Below, piece by piece: positions 51,646 through 61,710 of a stretch of DNA of 64,000 nt. This DNA is from Candidatus Gastranaerophilales bacterium (GTDB lineage Bacteria > Cyanobacteriota > Vampirovibrionia > Gastranaerophilales > Gastranaerophilaceae): NCBI GenBank assembly GCA_947624325.1, contig CANQJT010000003.1, positions 149,201 through 213,200 of the forward strand. Direction: 5' to 3'. Position numbers and translations under genes: made by a program. The notes beneath the pieces were generated by a model. That model was not told where the DNA came from. It was given only the letters and a program-made list of their open reading frames with translations, and searched no databases. How positions within the stretch are numbered: the first letter of the stretch is position 1; every line of letters begins with the position of its first letter.

Positions 51646-54574
51646 TAATATCAACCTTTCTTAATTTTAAAAATGTTACATTTTCCGCTTGAGGAATTGG
51701 CACTTCTTCTCCGTCTTGCAAAATCGAAATATTTAAATAATTATGATTATGAAGCAGCCATTTATCTCCTGCGCCGAGCGGAATAAGTAATTTGCCTTGC
51801 CCCATACTGACAGGCATAGAATACTTGTTTTTATCTTCATCAAACCATTCTAATTTAACCTGCATTCCGGAATTATAATTTTTTTTCATAAAATATTTTG
51901 CAATATGCAATTTCCTTTTAATGATAGTGATTCCTGACCAATTTGAAAAAGCATATTTATAATTTTTATCCATATCGGAAAATGCAATATAGATAAAATC
52001 CGCATCATTCCCGTTAACAGGTTTTTCAAATACTATTTGCAGCTTATTATTATCGGTATTTAAGGTAAAATTTTGCTCAAGTTTAGTAAATATTTTAGAT
52101 AATGATTTCATTGATAAACCGCTTGAGGGGAATGCCAATTGTGTGTCATAACTTTCTTTATACAACCCTTCCGGATCTAATTTACGGGCATTAAATTTTT
52201 TGTTTAATTTATTAACCTCATCAAAATCGTATTTGCTGTTATTGGGATAAAATTCTTTTTTCTCATCATCCCACACATAATATCCTGAGGTCATAAGATA
52301 ATTGTGAAGATAATAATTAGTTATGGGGTTATAGTAATATGGAATTCTTGCATTATTTCTCAATAAGTTCTGAATTGTTTCTTTAACGGCATCATAGCCT
52401 TTAACGGTATATGCCTCAAGAACCGAAACCCCTTTAATGTCAAATATATAGTAAAAGGCAAACCATTTAAAAGCAAAATAATTTTCTGTATCATTTGGCT
52501 TTTTAAAATTTTTAAGTAAGTCATAATTTTCTTTGTTAATAAACCCCGAGCCTATTTTGTAGTTTTTCTCATTTTCTATTTGAATATATGTAGCCGGGAC
52601 AGGAAATGCTTGTTTTAATTTTTTCTCATTATATATAAATCCCCACATTGATGACAGCATAAGGATAGAAAGCGCAAAACATATTACTTTTGCTTGCAAT
52701 TTTTCATCCTTTGAATAATTTAAAATATATATAATAAGCATTACAACTCCGGCAGATAATACGTAGCCGTTTCTTGCATAAAGCTCACCAGCTTCCAGTC
52801 TTATAAAAGTATAGCTATATGCAACAAGCGGAAAAATAGCTAATGAAAGCATCAGGCAAGCTTTTTTTATATTTTCGGTGTTTAAAACTTCGTTTTTCTT
52901 TAAATTTAAAAATTTCATAGTAAGGACCCATGCAACTATGACAAATAGAGCAGGAATTAAAAACGTCAGGATGTAAATAATTATTGCTTTATAAAATACA
53001 TTATTTGATAAATACGGGAATAGACTTTTGCCAAAGCCCTGTCCGAACCTTGATATTCCGTCCGCCAAAATTGTTTGAGCACTCATTGCGTGGATGTGTA
53101 TATATGTTCCGATTAATAGTTTTATAGATAAAATAACAGGTACAAAGCAAAGAATCCAATAAACATAGAATTTTATGGTTTTACAATCTTGTTTAAAGTT
53201 ATCGGATTTAATATAGGTAATAAACTGGAATACAGCGAAAGGTGCAAACCCCAAAAACAGAGCTGCACCGTAGCAAGGATAATATAATCCGTGAAACAGG
53301 CTTGTGAGTACATAAATTTTCAGCCATAAATTTTTATTTTCAATCAGTTTAGGCATTGAGAGTAATAGCATAATGGGCAGTAAATAAAATGCATGAGTAT
53401 AAGGACTAAAGAAATACAGTACCGAAAAAAGGAATATAAAAGATCTGTTTAAATGTGATTTTAACAAAAGCAGTATTATAATTGCGATTGTAAGCATATA
53501 GATGTTTTTTGAGGGAAAATATTGAGAAATTAATCCGTTACCGAAGAAATGGAAAAAAAAGCCGTGCACAACCGAATACATTCCTGAAACAGGAATATAC
53601 TGATCAAAAGGCATTTGCCCCATTTGGAATATTTGATGAAAACCTATAAAATCTTCAAAAGGATGATGCATATCAAAATGCACTCTATTTCCTAAATACA
53701 TAAATAGATTGTATCCCATTACGGAAATACAAGAACCAAAAGAAATAATTTTATCTAAAGGATTATTTTGTCCCCAATTCTTTTTTAACAAGTAAATTGC
53801 TTCTATAATAAAAGCAGAAACCAGTATGTAAATTAATACTTTTATTTGGATAAGAACATCTGATTTAACATATTCTAAGTTTAAGTGAAGTCTGTACCTC
53901 TCTAAAAGATATATAAATAGAAGCATTGGAATAAATAATTGCTCAATAAGTATAACTTTAGAGATAATACGGTCTTTGTTTTTCAAAAAAAGAGGCAGTA
54001 AGGTTAAAATTAATCCTATTAAAACCGCTACATATTTATCCAAACTTGATTTTAACCCAAAGTATAAAAATAATCTGTGAATAGCACAAACCGTATAAAT
54101 ATTAAAAAAGAAAAATATTATTCCTTTCAGTAGATTATTTTTATCAAATTTATATTGAATAATCGAATAAATAAAAAGACCTATTAAAACAGAGTTAAAA
54201 GAAAACACCACCAGACTTTGATAAGCGGTAACAACAGTGATTGTTGACAGAATTACATTTGCAATAAAATTATTTGAACTTTCCGAATGCGCTGTGGGGG
54301 GGGGTACTGCAGAAGAATCGTTTTTCCATTTTGTAAAGGAATAAAATATTGTATACAAAATAATCCCTGTAAAGGGTATAAAATAAACTAAAAACATTTC
54401 GGGAGTTTTATTTGTACCGGTGAATGCGGTATACTCCCAAACTATATCATTAAATGTTTGATTTCCGTTACCCGTAAAAACCATAAAAAATATTAAAAAA
54501 ACAGAAAAGAAAGCAGTAAATAAAATTAAAAAATTAGTGCTGCTGCCTGCTTTTAATGACTTAAAAAAATTCAT
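51638..54574 (-). CDS. Polytopic GT-C-like glycosyltransferase, phase-variable, ON copy (C9)
   Basis: 978 residues. About 12-14 membrane segments fill residues 15-640, and a soluble beta-rich domain of about 330 residues follows. A conserved loop (DMHHPFEDFIGFHQIFQMGQ) between segments carries acidic residues and His, as in the first periplasmic loop of GT-C enzymes; no family is certain. Nine C (54304-54296 on the minus strand) encode three Pro at about residues 91-93 (SAVPPPTAHS) and keep the frame open. With the adjacent GT2 and GtrA genes it makes a Gtr-like set for periplasmic glycosylation of a surface glycan. It is about 90 per cent or more identical to 55279-58201 by eye. Confidence 0.82.
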   Translation of the reverse strand: MNFFKSLKAGSSTNFLILFTAFFSVFLIFFMVFTGNGNQTFNDIVWEYTAFTGTNKTPEMFLVYFIPFTGIILYTIFYSFTKWKNDSSAVPPPTAHSESSNNFIANVILSTITVVTAYQSLVVFSFNSVLIGLFIYSIIQYKFDKNNLLKGIIFFFFNIYTVCAIHRLFLYFGLKSSLDKYVAVLIGLILTLLPLFLKNKDRIISKVILIEQLFIPMLLFIYLLERYRLHLNLEYVKSDVLIQIKVLIYILVSAFIIEAIYLLKKNWGQNNPLDKIISFGSCISVMGYNLFMYLGNRVHFDMHHPFEDFIGFHQIFQMGQMPFDQYIPVSGMYSVVHGFFFHFFGNGLISQYFPSKNIYMLTIAIIILLLLKSHLNRSFIFLFSVLYFFSPYTHAFYLLPIMLLLSMPKLIENKNLWLKIYVLTSLFHGLYYPCYGAALFLGFAPFAVFQFITYIKSDNFKQDCKTIKFYVYWILCFVPVILSIKLLIGTYIHIHAMSAQTILADGISRFGQGFGKSLFPYLSNNVFYKAIIIYILTFLIPALFVIVAWVLTMKFLNLKKNEVLNTENIKKACLMLSLAIFPLVAYSYTFIRLEAGELYARNGYVLSAGVVMLIIYILNYSKDEKLQAKVICFALSILMLSSMWGFIYNEKKLKQAFPVPATYIQIENEKNYKIGSGFINKENYDLLKNFKKPNDTENYFAFKWFAFYYIFDIKGVSVLEAYTVKGYDAVKETIQNLLRNNARIPYYYNPITNYYLHNYLMTSGYYVWDDEKKEFYPNNSKYDFDEVNKLNKKFNARKLDPEGLYKESYDTQLAFPSSGLSMKSLSKIFTKLEQNFTLNTDNNKLQIVFEKPVNGNDADFIYIAFSDMDKNYKYAFSNWSGITIIKRKLHIAKYFMKKNYNSGMQVKLEWFDEDKNKYSMPVSMGQGKLLIPLGAGDKWLLHNHNYLNISILQDGEEVPIPQAENVTFLKLRKVDING
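54296..54304 (-). repeat. C9 tract (minus strand) in the ON polytopic copy
   Basis: Nine C on the coding strand encode Pro-Pro-Pro; the frame stays open. Confidence 0.9.
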
Positions 54575-54689
54575 ATAACCCTTCCCCTACGTAAATTTAT
54601 TTGATATAAAAACCATAATACTTATTGTATTCTATCAAATACATTTTTAAAAGCAAGCTAATTGCTTATCAGCCTGAAAAATCGAATCA

Positions 54690-54708
54690 CCCTGAACCGG
54701 TTTCAGGG
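54690..54708 (-). terminator. Hairpin after the gtrA-like gene
   Basis: CCCTGAA / TTCAGGG stem with a 5-base loop lies directly after the stop at 54710; T-rich sequence follows on the minus strand. It could be a terminator or attenuator before the polytopic gene. Confidence 0.5.
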
Positions 54709-54709
54709 G

Positions 54710-55123
54710 CTAAAGCTTTTCAATAATATTTTTCAGAATAATAAAATTCAAAATCATAGTAATCGGGGTAATTATGATTTTTGCTAAAATAGCACAAAAC
54801 TCCTTTGCGTATACAAATGACAGATGAGAGTTTAGTCCGTTATTAATAACCACAAGTAATTTAGAAATAAAATAAACCAATATTATCTGATACAAAATAT
54901 AAATAATATATTTAACAAAAATCGGAATTTTATTTTTATTTTGAAAAATAAATCTGCTTGAAAAGACAAAAACAAAACTTACCCCTGCAATTGCTCCTAA
55001 AATATTACACCAAAACAATCCTAATGATAAAAAAGCAAATACGGTATAAACCAAAAAATCTAAAATCCAGCCTATTCCACTTACCCCAACAAAATTTATT
55101 AATTGTTTTAAAAGTTTATTCAT
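54710..55123 (-). CDS. GtrA-family membrane protein
   Basis: 137 residues with four membrane segments. LINFVGVSGIGWILDFLVYTVF, NILGAIAGVSFVFVFSSRFIF and the closing TMILNFIILKNIIF match the GtrA/DPMS3-like family, whose members flip or handle polyprenyl-phosphate sugars. It lies between the two polytopic paralogs. With the GT2 and GT-C-like genes it completes a Gtr trio. Confidence 0.88.
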   Translation of the reverse strand: MNKLLKQLINFVGVSGIGWILDFLVYTVFAFLSLGLFWCNILGAIAGVSFVFVFSSRFIFQNKNKIPIFVKYIIYILYQIILVYFISKLLVVINNGLNSHLSFVYAKEFCAILAKIIITPITMILNFIILKNIIEKL

Positions 55124-55239
55124 TCAAAAATACCTAAAGCTCTTCCGAGGTTCTTAAAACATGAAACTTTAATGCGGGGATATCACAGATATACATTTTT
55201 TCCCCTCCCTTTTTTTTAATTGTAACATAAAATTAATTA

Positions 55240-55283
55240 AGCTTAATTACATAGGAATAAATAAAAGTATTTTGTCTGTTAAT
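55240..55283 (-). pseudogene. Remnant of the GT2 gene start (duplication scar)
   Basis: On the minus strand the bases after the stop of the second polytopic gene read GAAAGGTTGATTAACAGACAAAATACTTTTATTTATTCCTATG-like sequence, nearly the same as the ribosome-binding site and first eight codons of the GT2 gene at 51645, and then diverge. The start codon is lost (a TTAACAGAC stretch replaces the one with ATGGAT). It marks one end of a tandem duplication that once included the GT2 gene. Confidence 0.7.
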
Positions 55284-58201
55284 CAACCTTTCTTAATTTT
55301 AAAAATGTTACATTTTCCACTTGAGGAATTGGTACTTCTTTTCCGTCTTGGAAAACTGAAATATTTAAATAATTATGATTATGAAGCAGCCATTTATCTC
55401 CTGCCCCGAGCGGAATAAGTAATTTGCCTTGTCCCATACTTACAGGCATAGAATACTTGTTTTGATTTTCATCAAACCATTCTAATTTAACCTGCATCCC
55501 ATCGTTATAATTTTTTTTCATAAAATATTTTGCAATATGCAATTTTCTTTTAACGTTAGTGAGTCCATTCCAATTTACAAAAGCATATTTATAATTTTTA
55601 TCCATATTGGAAAATGCAATATAGATAAAATCCGTATCATTCCCGTTAACAGGTTTTTCAAATACTATTTGCAGCTTATTATTATCGATATTTAAGGTAA
55701 AGTTTTGTTCAAATTTAGTAAATATTTTAGATAATGATTTCATTGATAAACCGCTTGAGGGGAATGTCAATTTTGTGTCATTACTTACTTTATACACCCC
55801 TTCCTGAGCTAATTTACGGGCATTAAATTTTTTGTTTAATTTATTAACCTCATCAAAATCGTATTTGCCGTTATTGGGATAAAATTCTTTTTTCTCATCA
55901 TCCCACACATATTTGCCCGAGGTCATAAGATAATTGTGAAGGTAATAATTAGTTATGGGGTTATAGTAATATGAAACTTTTGCATTATTTCTCAATAAGT
56001 TTTGAATTGTTTCTTTAACGGCACCATATCCTTTAACGGTATATGCCTCAAGAACTGAAACACCTTTAATGTCAAATATATAGTAAAAAGCAAACCATTC
56101 ATAAGCAAAATAATTTTCTGTATCATTAGGCTTTTTAAAATTTTTAAGTAAGTCATAAGTGTCTTTGTGAATAAACCCCGAGCCTATTTTGTAGTTTTTC
56201 TCATTTTCTATTTGAATATATGCATCCGGAACAGGAAATGCTTGTCTTAATTTTTTCTCATTATATATAAATCCCCACATTGATGCCAACATAAGGATAG
56301 AAAGCGCAAAACATATTACTTTTGCTTGCAATTTTTCATCCTTTGAATAATTTAAAATGTATATAATAAGCATTACAACTCCGGCAGATAATACGTAGCC
56401 GTTTCTTGCATAAAGCCCATTAATATCCAGCCTTACAGAAGTAAAGCTATATGCAACAAGCGGAAAAATAGCTAATGAAAGCATCAGGCAAGCTTTTTTT
56501 ATATTTTCGGTATTTAAAGCTTGGTTTTTCTTTAAATTTAAAAATTTCATAGTAAGAATCCAGGCAACTAAGACTAAAAGAGCAGGAATTAAAAACGTCA
56601 GGATGTAAATAATTATTGTTTTATAAAATACACTATTTGATAAATACGGGAATAGACTTTTGCCAAAGCCCTGCCCGAATCTTGATATTCCGTCTGCCAA
56701 AATTGTTTGAGCACTCATTGCGTGGACGTGTATATATGTACCTATTAACAATTTAACTGATAAAATAACCGGCGCAAAACAGAGAAGCCAATAGACATAG
56801 AATTTTATGGTTTTACAATCTCGTTTAAAGTTATCGGATTTAATATAGGTAATAAACTGGAATACAGCGAAAGGCGCAAATCCAAGACAAAGAGCCGCAC
56901 CGTAGCAAGGATAATATAATCCGTGAAACAGACTTGTGAGCACATAAATTTTCAGCCATAAGTTTTTATTTTCAATTAGTTTAGGCATTGAAAGCAATAG
57001 CATAATGGGTAGCAAATAAAATGCATGAGTATATGGGCTAAAGAAGTACAGTACGGAAAAAAGGAATATAAAAGATCTGTTTAAATGTGATTTTAACAAA
57101 AGCAGTATTATAATTGCGATTGTAAGCATATAGATATTTTTTGAGGGAAAATATTGAGTAATTAATCCGTTACCGAAGAAATGGAAGAAAAAACCATGTA
57201 CCACCGAATACATTCCTGAAACAGGAATATACTGATCAAAAGGCATTTGCCCCATTTGGAATATTTGATGAAAGCCTATAAAATCTTCAAAAGGATGATG
57301 CATATCATAATGCACTCTATTTCCAATGTACTCAAATAGATTGTATCCCATTACGGAAATACAAGAACCAAAAGAAATAATTTTATCTAAAGAATTATTT
57401 TGATTCCAATTCTTTTTTAACAAGTAAATTGCTTCTATAATAAAAGCAGAAACCAGTATGTAAATTAATACTTTTATTTGAATAAGAACATCTGATTTAA
57501 CATATTTTAGGTGAAGTCTGTACCTCTCTAAAAGATATATAAATAGAAGCATTGGAATAAATAATTGCTCAATAAGTATAACTTTAGAGATAATACGGTC
57601 TTTGTTTTTCAAAAAAAGAGGCAGTAAGGTTAAAATTAATCCTATTAAAACCGCTACATATTTATCCAAACTTGATTTTAACCCAAAGTATAAAAATAAT
57701 CTGTGAATAGCACAAACCGTATAAATATTAAAAAAGAAAAATATTATTCCTTTCAGTAGATTATTTTTATCAAATTTATATTGAATAATCGAATAAATAA
57801 AAAGACCTATTAAAACAGAGTTAAAAGAAAACACCACCAGACTTTGATAAGCGGTAACAACAGTGATTGTTGACAGAATTACATTTGCAATAAAATTATT
57901 TGAACTTTCCGAATGCGCTGTGGGGGGGGGGTACAGCAGAAGAACCATTTTCCCATTTAGTGAGGAAATAAAATATTGTATACAAAATAATCCCTGCAAA
58001 GGGTATAAAATAAACCAGAAACATTTCGGGAGTTTTATTTGTGCCTGTTAATGCGGTATACTCCCAAACAATATCATTATATATTTGATTTCCGTTACCC
58101 GTAAAAACCATAAAAAATATTAAAAAGACGGAAAATAAAACAGTAAATAAAATTAAAAAATTAGTGCTGCTGCCTGCTTTTAATGACTTAAAAAAATTCA
58201 T
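55279..58201 (-). pseudogene. Polytopic GT-C-like glycosyltransferase, phase-variable, OFF copy (C10)
   Basis: This paralog of 51638-54574 starts at ATG 58201 with the same MNFFKSLKAGSSTNFLILF. Ten C on the coding strand (57931-57922), instead of nine, shift the frame after SAVPPP, and translation ends about nine codons later (HSAFGKFK). The remaining about 875 codons are open in the other frame to a stop at 55279, with no other break, so the gene is intact apart from the tract and is best seen as phase-OFF. Differences from the ON copy include DINGLYARNG for EAGELYARNG and the loss of two codons near 57510. Confidence 0.88.
57922..57931 (-). repeat. C10 tract (minus strand) in the OFF polytopic copy
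   Basis: Ten C on the coding strand, one more than in the ON copy at the same codon position, causing the frameshift. Confidence 0.9.
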
Positions 58202-58369
58202 ATTCCCTTCTCTTTTACAAATATATAAACATACTTATTGAATTTTATCAAAATAGATTTTTAAAAGCAAGCTAACAGAAACGGTGTTTGTATATTATTT
58301 GTTTTTATGGTATAAACTGTTTACTCGAATAATTGATAATTATTATATATTAACCGGGGTGAGCAGAAA

Positions 58370-59905
58370 ATGGAAATAAGAGGCTTATCAACAGAGCAGA
58401 TAAATTTATATAATAAAAAAATTTCAAATTATATTACATCCAATTTTAAACTTGTTGAAACAAAATATATAGATTTGGGTGTAAAAACAGTCAGAATTTT
58501 AAATTATTCAAAAGAATTTACTCCGCATATTGAAAAGCAATTAACGTATGTTTTAAAAGACAATGCTCCAAAATACGATGCGACTTTGGTTTTATGGAAG
58601 GAAGAAAATGTTTATGATTTTTACAAGATTATATCGCCTGATATAGACCCGAGATTTAATATAAAAGCAAGACTTGACCTGATATATAATAAAAAGCATA
58701 ATTTAAGAGAAGGTATACCGATTTCTGTATATGATGATGAATGGTCTAAATTTAAGCCGATTATCAGTACAAGTATTTGGCATAACAATATTGTAAATGC
58801 TTATGACAAAACTACCAATACATATTATTACGGAGTAAATAATCTTGAACCTGAAGAATTTATAAAAGAAGGTCATATTTTCGTTCAAATTTTTAACAAT
58901 ATTTTAAAAACGGAAACTTCAAATCTTGTACATGGCGCTGTTATTGGATTAAACGGTAACGGAATTTGCTTCTGCGCAAGAGGTCAAAGAGGTAAATCAA
59001 CTTTATCCGTTCTTTCCATGATGAAAGGATTTGAATATGTTTCGGATGACTATTTGATTTTACATCAAAACGACAAAAAACAATTGTTATCAAGCCCGAT
59101 ATATTCAATAATTACACTTTCGCCTGAGATGTATAACAGATTATATGACTATATGCAGGGCTCTTCGTTCGTTTCAAACAATGCAAGAAAAGATAAATAT
59201 GTATTTAATATTTCAAATTTCCACGACAGATTTAAGAAAAACTATCCCATAAAACTTTGCATTTTCCCTGAAATCGTAACCGATAAAGAGCCGAGTATCC
59301 GCCAATGCACTCTTGAAGAAAAAGGCAGAGCCATTGTTCAAATTATTCAATCCACTTTAATGCAGACACAGGATTTAAGTGAAAACCAAACAGTTAAAAA
59401 GATTATGAATATGCTCAAAGACCTGCCGTTTTATAAATTTAATCTTTGCCATGATATTGATAAAAATACCGAATTTTTAAGAGATTTTATGAATAAATTT
59501 GAAAAAACTGAAAAGAAAATCATTGAAACTCCTAAAATCGCCGTAGATATTACATTTGATTTGGCAAATATTTTAAATACCGAAACGGGCATTATTTATT
59601 CAATGAACAGTTTTGCAACAAATTTATATGAAAACATTTTAAATGGTGTTTCTTTGGAATGTATTTCGGCAGAATTGGCAAAATTAACTCAATATAACAA
59701 GAATATCCTTGCCCAATTTGATATATTCCTTCGGGAATTAAAAGAAAAAGGAATTCTAATGCTGAAGGGAAATAATAACAGCAATACCGCAAATATAAAT
59801 ATTGATATGGCAATGAACGATAACTTTAATATATCCTTTATTGAATATTCTCAAAAAGAACAAAAAGAATTAATAAACATAAAAAAAACACTGATTTTAA
59901 ATTAA
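58370..59905 (+). CDS. HPr-kinase-like P-loop protein with C-terminal PqqD-like domain
   Basis: 511 residues. About 190-330 resemble the HPr kinase/phosphorylase fold: GAVIGLNGNGICFCARGQRGKSTLS (P-loop) and EYVSDDYLIL. About 400-480 look like a PqqD-type small winged helix (FDLANILNTETGIIYSMNSFATNLYENILNGVS). The first 180 residues are unrecognised. Such HprK-like/PqqD pairs occur in peptide-modification and polysaccharide clusters; here the neighbours are glycosyltransferases, so a role in glycan or lipid head-group phosphorylation is possible. GGGGTGAG precedes ATG. Confidence 0.75.
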   Translation: MEIRGLSTEQINLYNKKISNYITSNFKLVETKYIDLGVKTVRILNYSKEFTPHIEKQLTYVLKDNAPKYDATLVLWKEENVYDFYKIISPDIDPRFNIKARLDLIYNKKHNLREGIPISVYDDEWSKFKPIISTSIWHNNIVNAYDKTTNTYYYGVNNLEPEEFIKEGHIFVQIFNNILKTETSNLVHGAVIGLNGNGICFCARGQRGKSTLSVLSMMKGFEYVSDDYLILHQNDKKQLLSSPIYSIITLSPEMYNRLYDYMQGSSFVSNNARKDKYVFNISNFHDRFKKNYPIKLCIFPEIVTDKEPSIRQCTLEEKGRAIVQIIQSTLMQTQDLSENQTVKKIMNMLKDLPFYKFNLCHDIDKNTEFLRDFMNKFEKTEKKIIETPKIAVDITFDLANILNTETGIIYSMNSFATNLYENILNGVSLECISAELAKLTQYNKNILAQFDIFLRELKEKGILMLKGNNNSNTANINIDMAMNDNFNISFIEYSQKEQKELINIKKTLILN

Positions 59906-59935
59906 CAACTCAAATAGAAGTAAAAGAAAAAGATA

Positions 59936-61690
59936 ATGCCAAAAGTTTCAATAATTATACCCGTATATAACACGGAAAAATATTTAAGAAAATGCTTAGA
60001 TAGTGTTTGTAATCAAACACTAAAAGATATTGAAATTATCTGTGTTAATGATTGTTCTAAAGATAATTCTTTGGAAATTTTAGAAGAATATTCCGTCAAT
60101 GATAAAAGGATAAAAATTATTGATTTTAAAGAAAATAAAGGTGTATCTGCCGCACGAAATAAAGGGATAGATGAAGCAAAAGGCGAATATATCGGGTTTA
60201 TTGATTCGGATGATTTTGTGGATTTTGATTTTTATGAAAAATTATATAATAAAGCAATTGCGACAAATTCTGATATTGCAAAAGGTCAAATATATCGCAT
60301 AAATGCAGAAGGGGAAGAGCTATATTCCGCCGATTATGATATTAATGATGAAATAAAAAATAATAAAGCATATTTTTATCATTCTTTTACGAGTGCAATT
60401 TATAAACGCAATTTTTTATTGTTAAATAAAATTTATTTTCCAACCGATATTTCACTTTTTGAAGATCCTTATTTTGCAATTAAATGTGCGGTTTATTGTA
60501 ATAAAATCGAAATTATAGATGGGATAAAATATTATTATTTTATAAATCCCGACTCCAAAACTCAGCAAAAGATAAACTTTAAAGTTGTATCGGATATAGA
60601 AAAAGTATTAAAAGAAATAATAACCCTGATAAACGGCGCAGATATAAATGCGGAGCATTATTGTATAATATCTGATTTCCTTGTAAGATATCTCAGCAGT
60701 ATTTGCAGCCTGACTAAAGATAATCAGGAATTATATATGAAAGCGATTTCCGTTTTAAAGTTTAAAACAAGCAATATGCAAAAAGCAAAATATAATCAGG
60801 AGCCAAAATATATCAACCCCGAATTATTAAAGGAAATGTATAATAAATATTCAAATAATAACATTAAAATTCTTGTAAGTTATATAAAACCGTCTTTTTT
60901 ATTCAAATCAGATATCCTGACTCCGATACATTTAGGTAAAGCCGTTGAAACAGCTTCTTCAAAAGACGGCACACAATCACAAAGCGATATTGAATGGCTT
61001 CATCAAAATTGCGAATTTAACGATGATTTTGAAGGCGGAATTTCTCAATATAACCGCAGAGTCGGTTTTTTAACGGGGACATACTGGGCTTGGAAAAATT
61101 ATGAAAAGCTTGGAAATCCTGATTATTTTGGTTCTTTCGGATACAGAAAGTTATTAATACCTTCATTTTTGGAGGATATTGATAAGTATGATTTAATTGT
61201 TCCGAAAGAAAGATGTTTACTGCAAACAATAAAAAAACAGGTTATCGAAAATCATGGAAAAGATATGTATGATGTAACAATCAATTTAATAAAGGACATT
61301 TATCCCGAAGAATTGGACAATGTATTAGAATATTTCAGCAGACCAAGCGGATATTTTTATGAAATTTATGTTATGAAAAAAGAATTATTCTTTGATTTTT
61401 GTGAATGGATTTTTAAAATATTATTTGATTTTTTAAAAATTTATCAAGCCGATTTTATAAAAACACGGCCGCTGACACAAAATCAACTATCTAAAAATAT
61501 TGCAGACCAAGAATGCCGAGATATTGCATTTATACTTGAAAGATTAACAGGATATTATCTGTATAAATTAACTCAAAATAAAGATATTAAATATAATACG
61601 GCAGAAGTTGTTTCAACTGAAAGCGCAGCTAAATCTCTTATATCGTTATTAAGAAAAAATACCGTATTGAAAAATAATGCCAATGTTTAA
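59936..61690 (+). CDS. Two-domain glycosyltransferase: GT2 plus DUF4422
   Basis: 584 residues. The first 240 are a GT2/GT-A domain (VSIIIPVYNTEKYLRKCLDS, ICVNDCSKDNS, KGVSAARNKGIDEAKGEYIGFIDSDDF with the DxD). From about 308 a DUF4422 domain follows (IKILVSYIKPSFLF, FEGGISQYNRRVGFLTGTYWAWKNYEKLGNPDYFGSFGYRK), a family of probable sugar transferases. It is a natural fusion of two transferases, and its second half is repeated as a separate gene at 61711-62709. Probably builds a capsule or O-antigen-like glycan. Confidence 0.9.
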   Translation: MPKVSIIIPVYNTEKYLRKCLDSVCNQTLKDIEIICVNDCSKDNSLEILEEYSVNDKRIKIIDFKENKGVSAARNKGIDEAKGEYIGFIDSDDFVDFDFYEKLYNKAIATNSDIAKGQIYRINAEGEELYSADYDINDEIKNNKAYFYHSFTSAIYKRNFLLLNKIYFPTDISLFEDPYFAIKCAVYCNKIEIIDGIKYYYFINPDSKTQQKINFKVVSDIEKVLKEIITLINGADINAEHYCIISDFLVRYLSSICSLTKDNQELYMKAISVLKFKTSNMQKAKYNQEPKYINPELLKEMYNKYSNNNIKILVSYIKPSFLFKSDILTPIHLGKAVETASSKDGTQSQSDIEWLHQNCEFNDDFEGGISQYNRRVGFLTGTYWAWKNYEKLGNPDYFGSFGYRKLLIPSFLEDIDKYDLIVPKERCLLQTIKKQVIENHGKDMYDVTINLIKDIYPEELDNVLEYFSRPSGYFYEIYVMKKELFFDFCEWIFKILFDFLKIYQADFIKTRPLTQNQLSKNIADQECRDIAFILERLTGYYLYKLTQNKDIKYNTAEVVSTESAAKSLISLLRKNTVLKNNANV

Positions 61691-61710
61691 ATTTGTACGA
61701 ACAAAATTTT

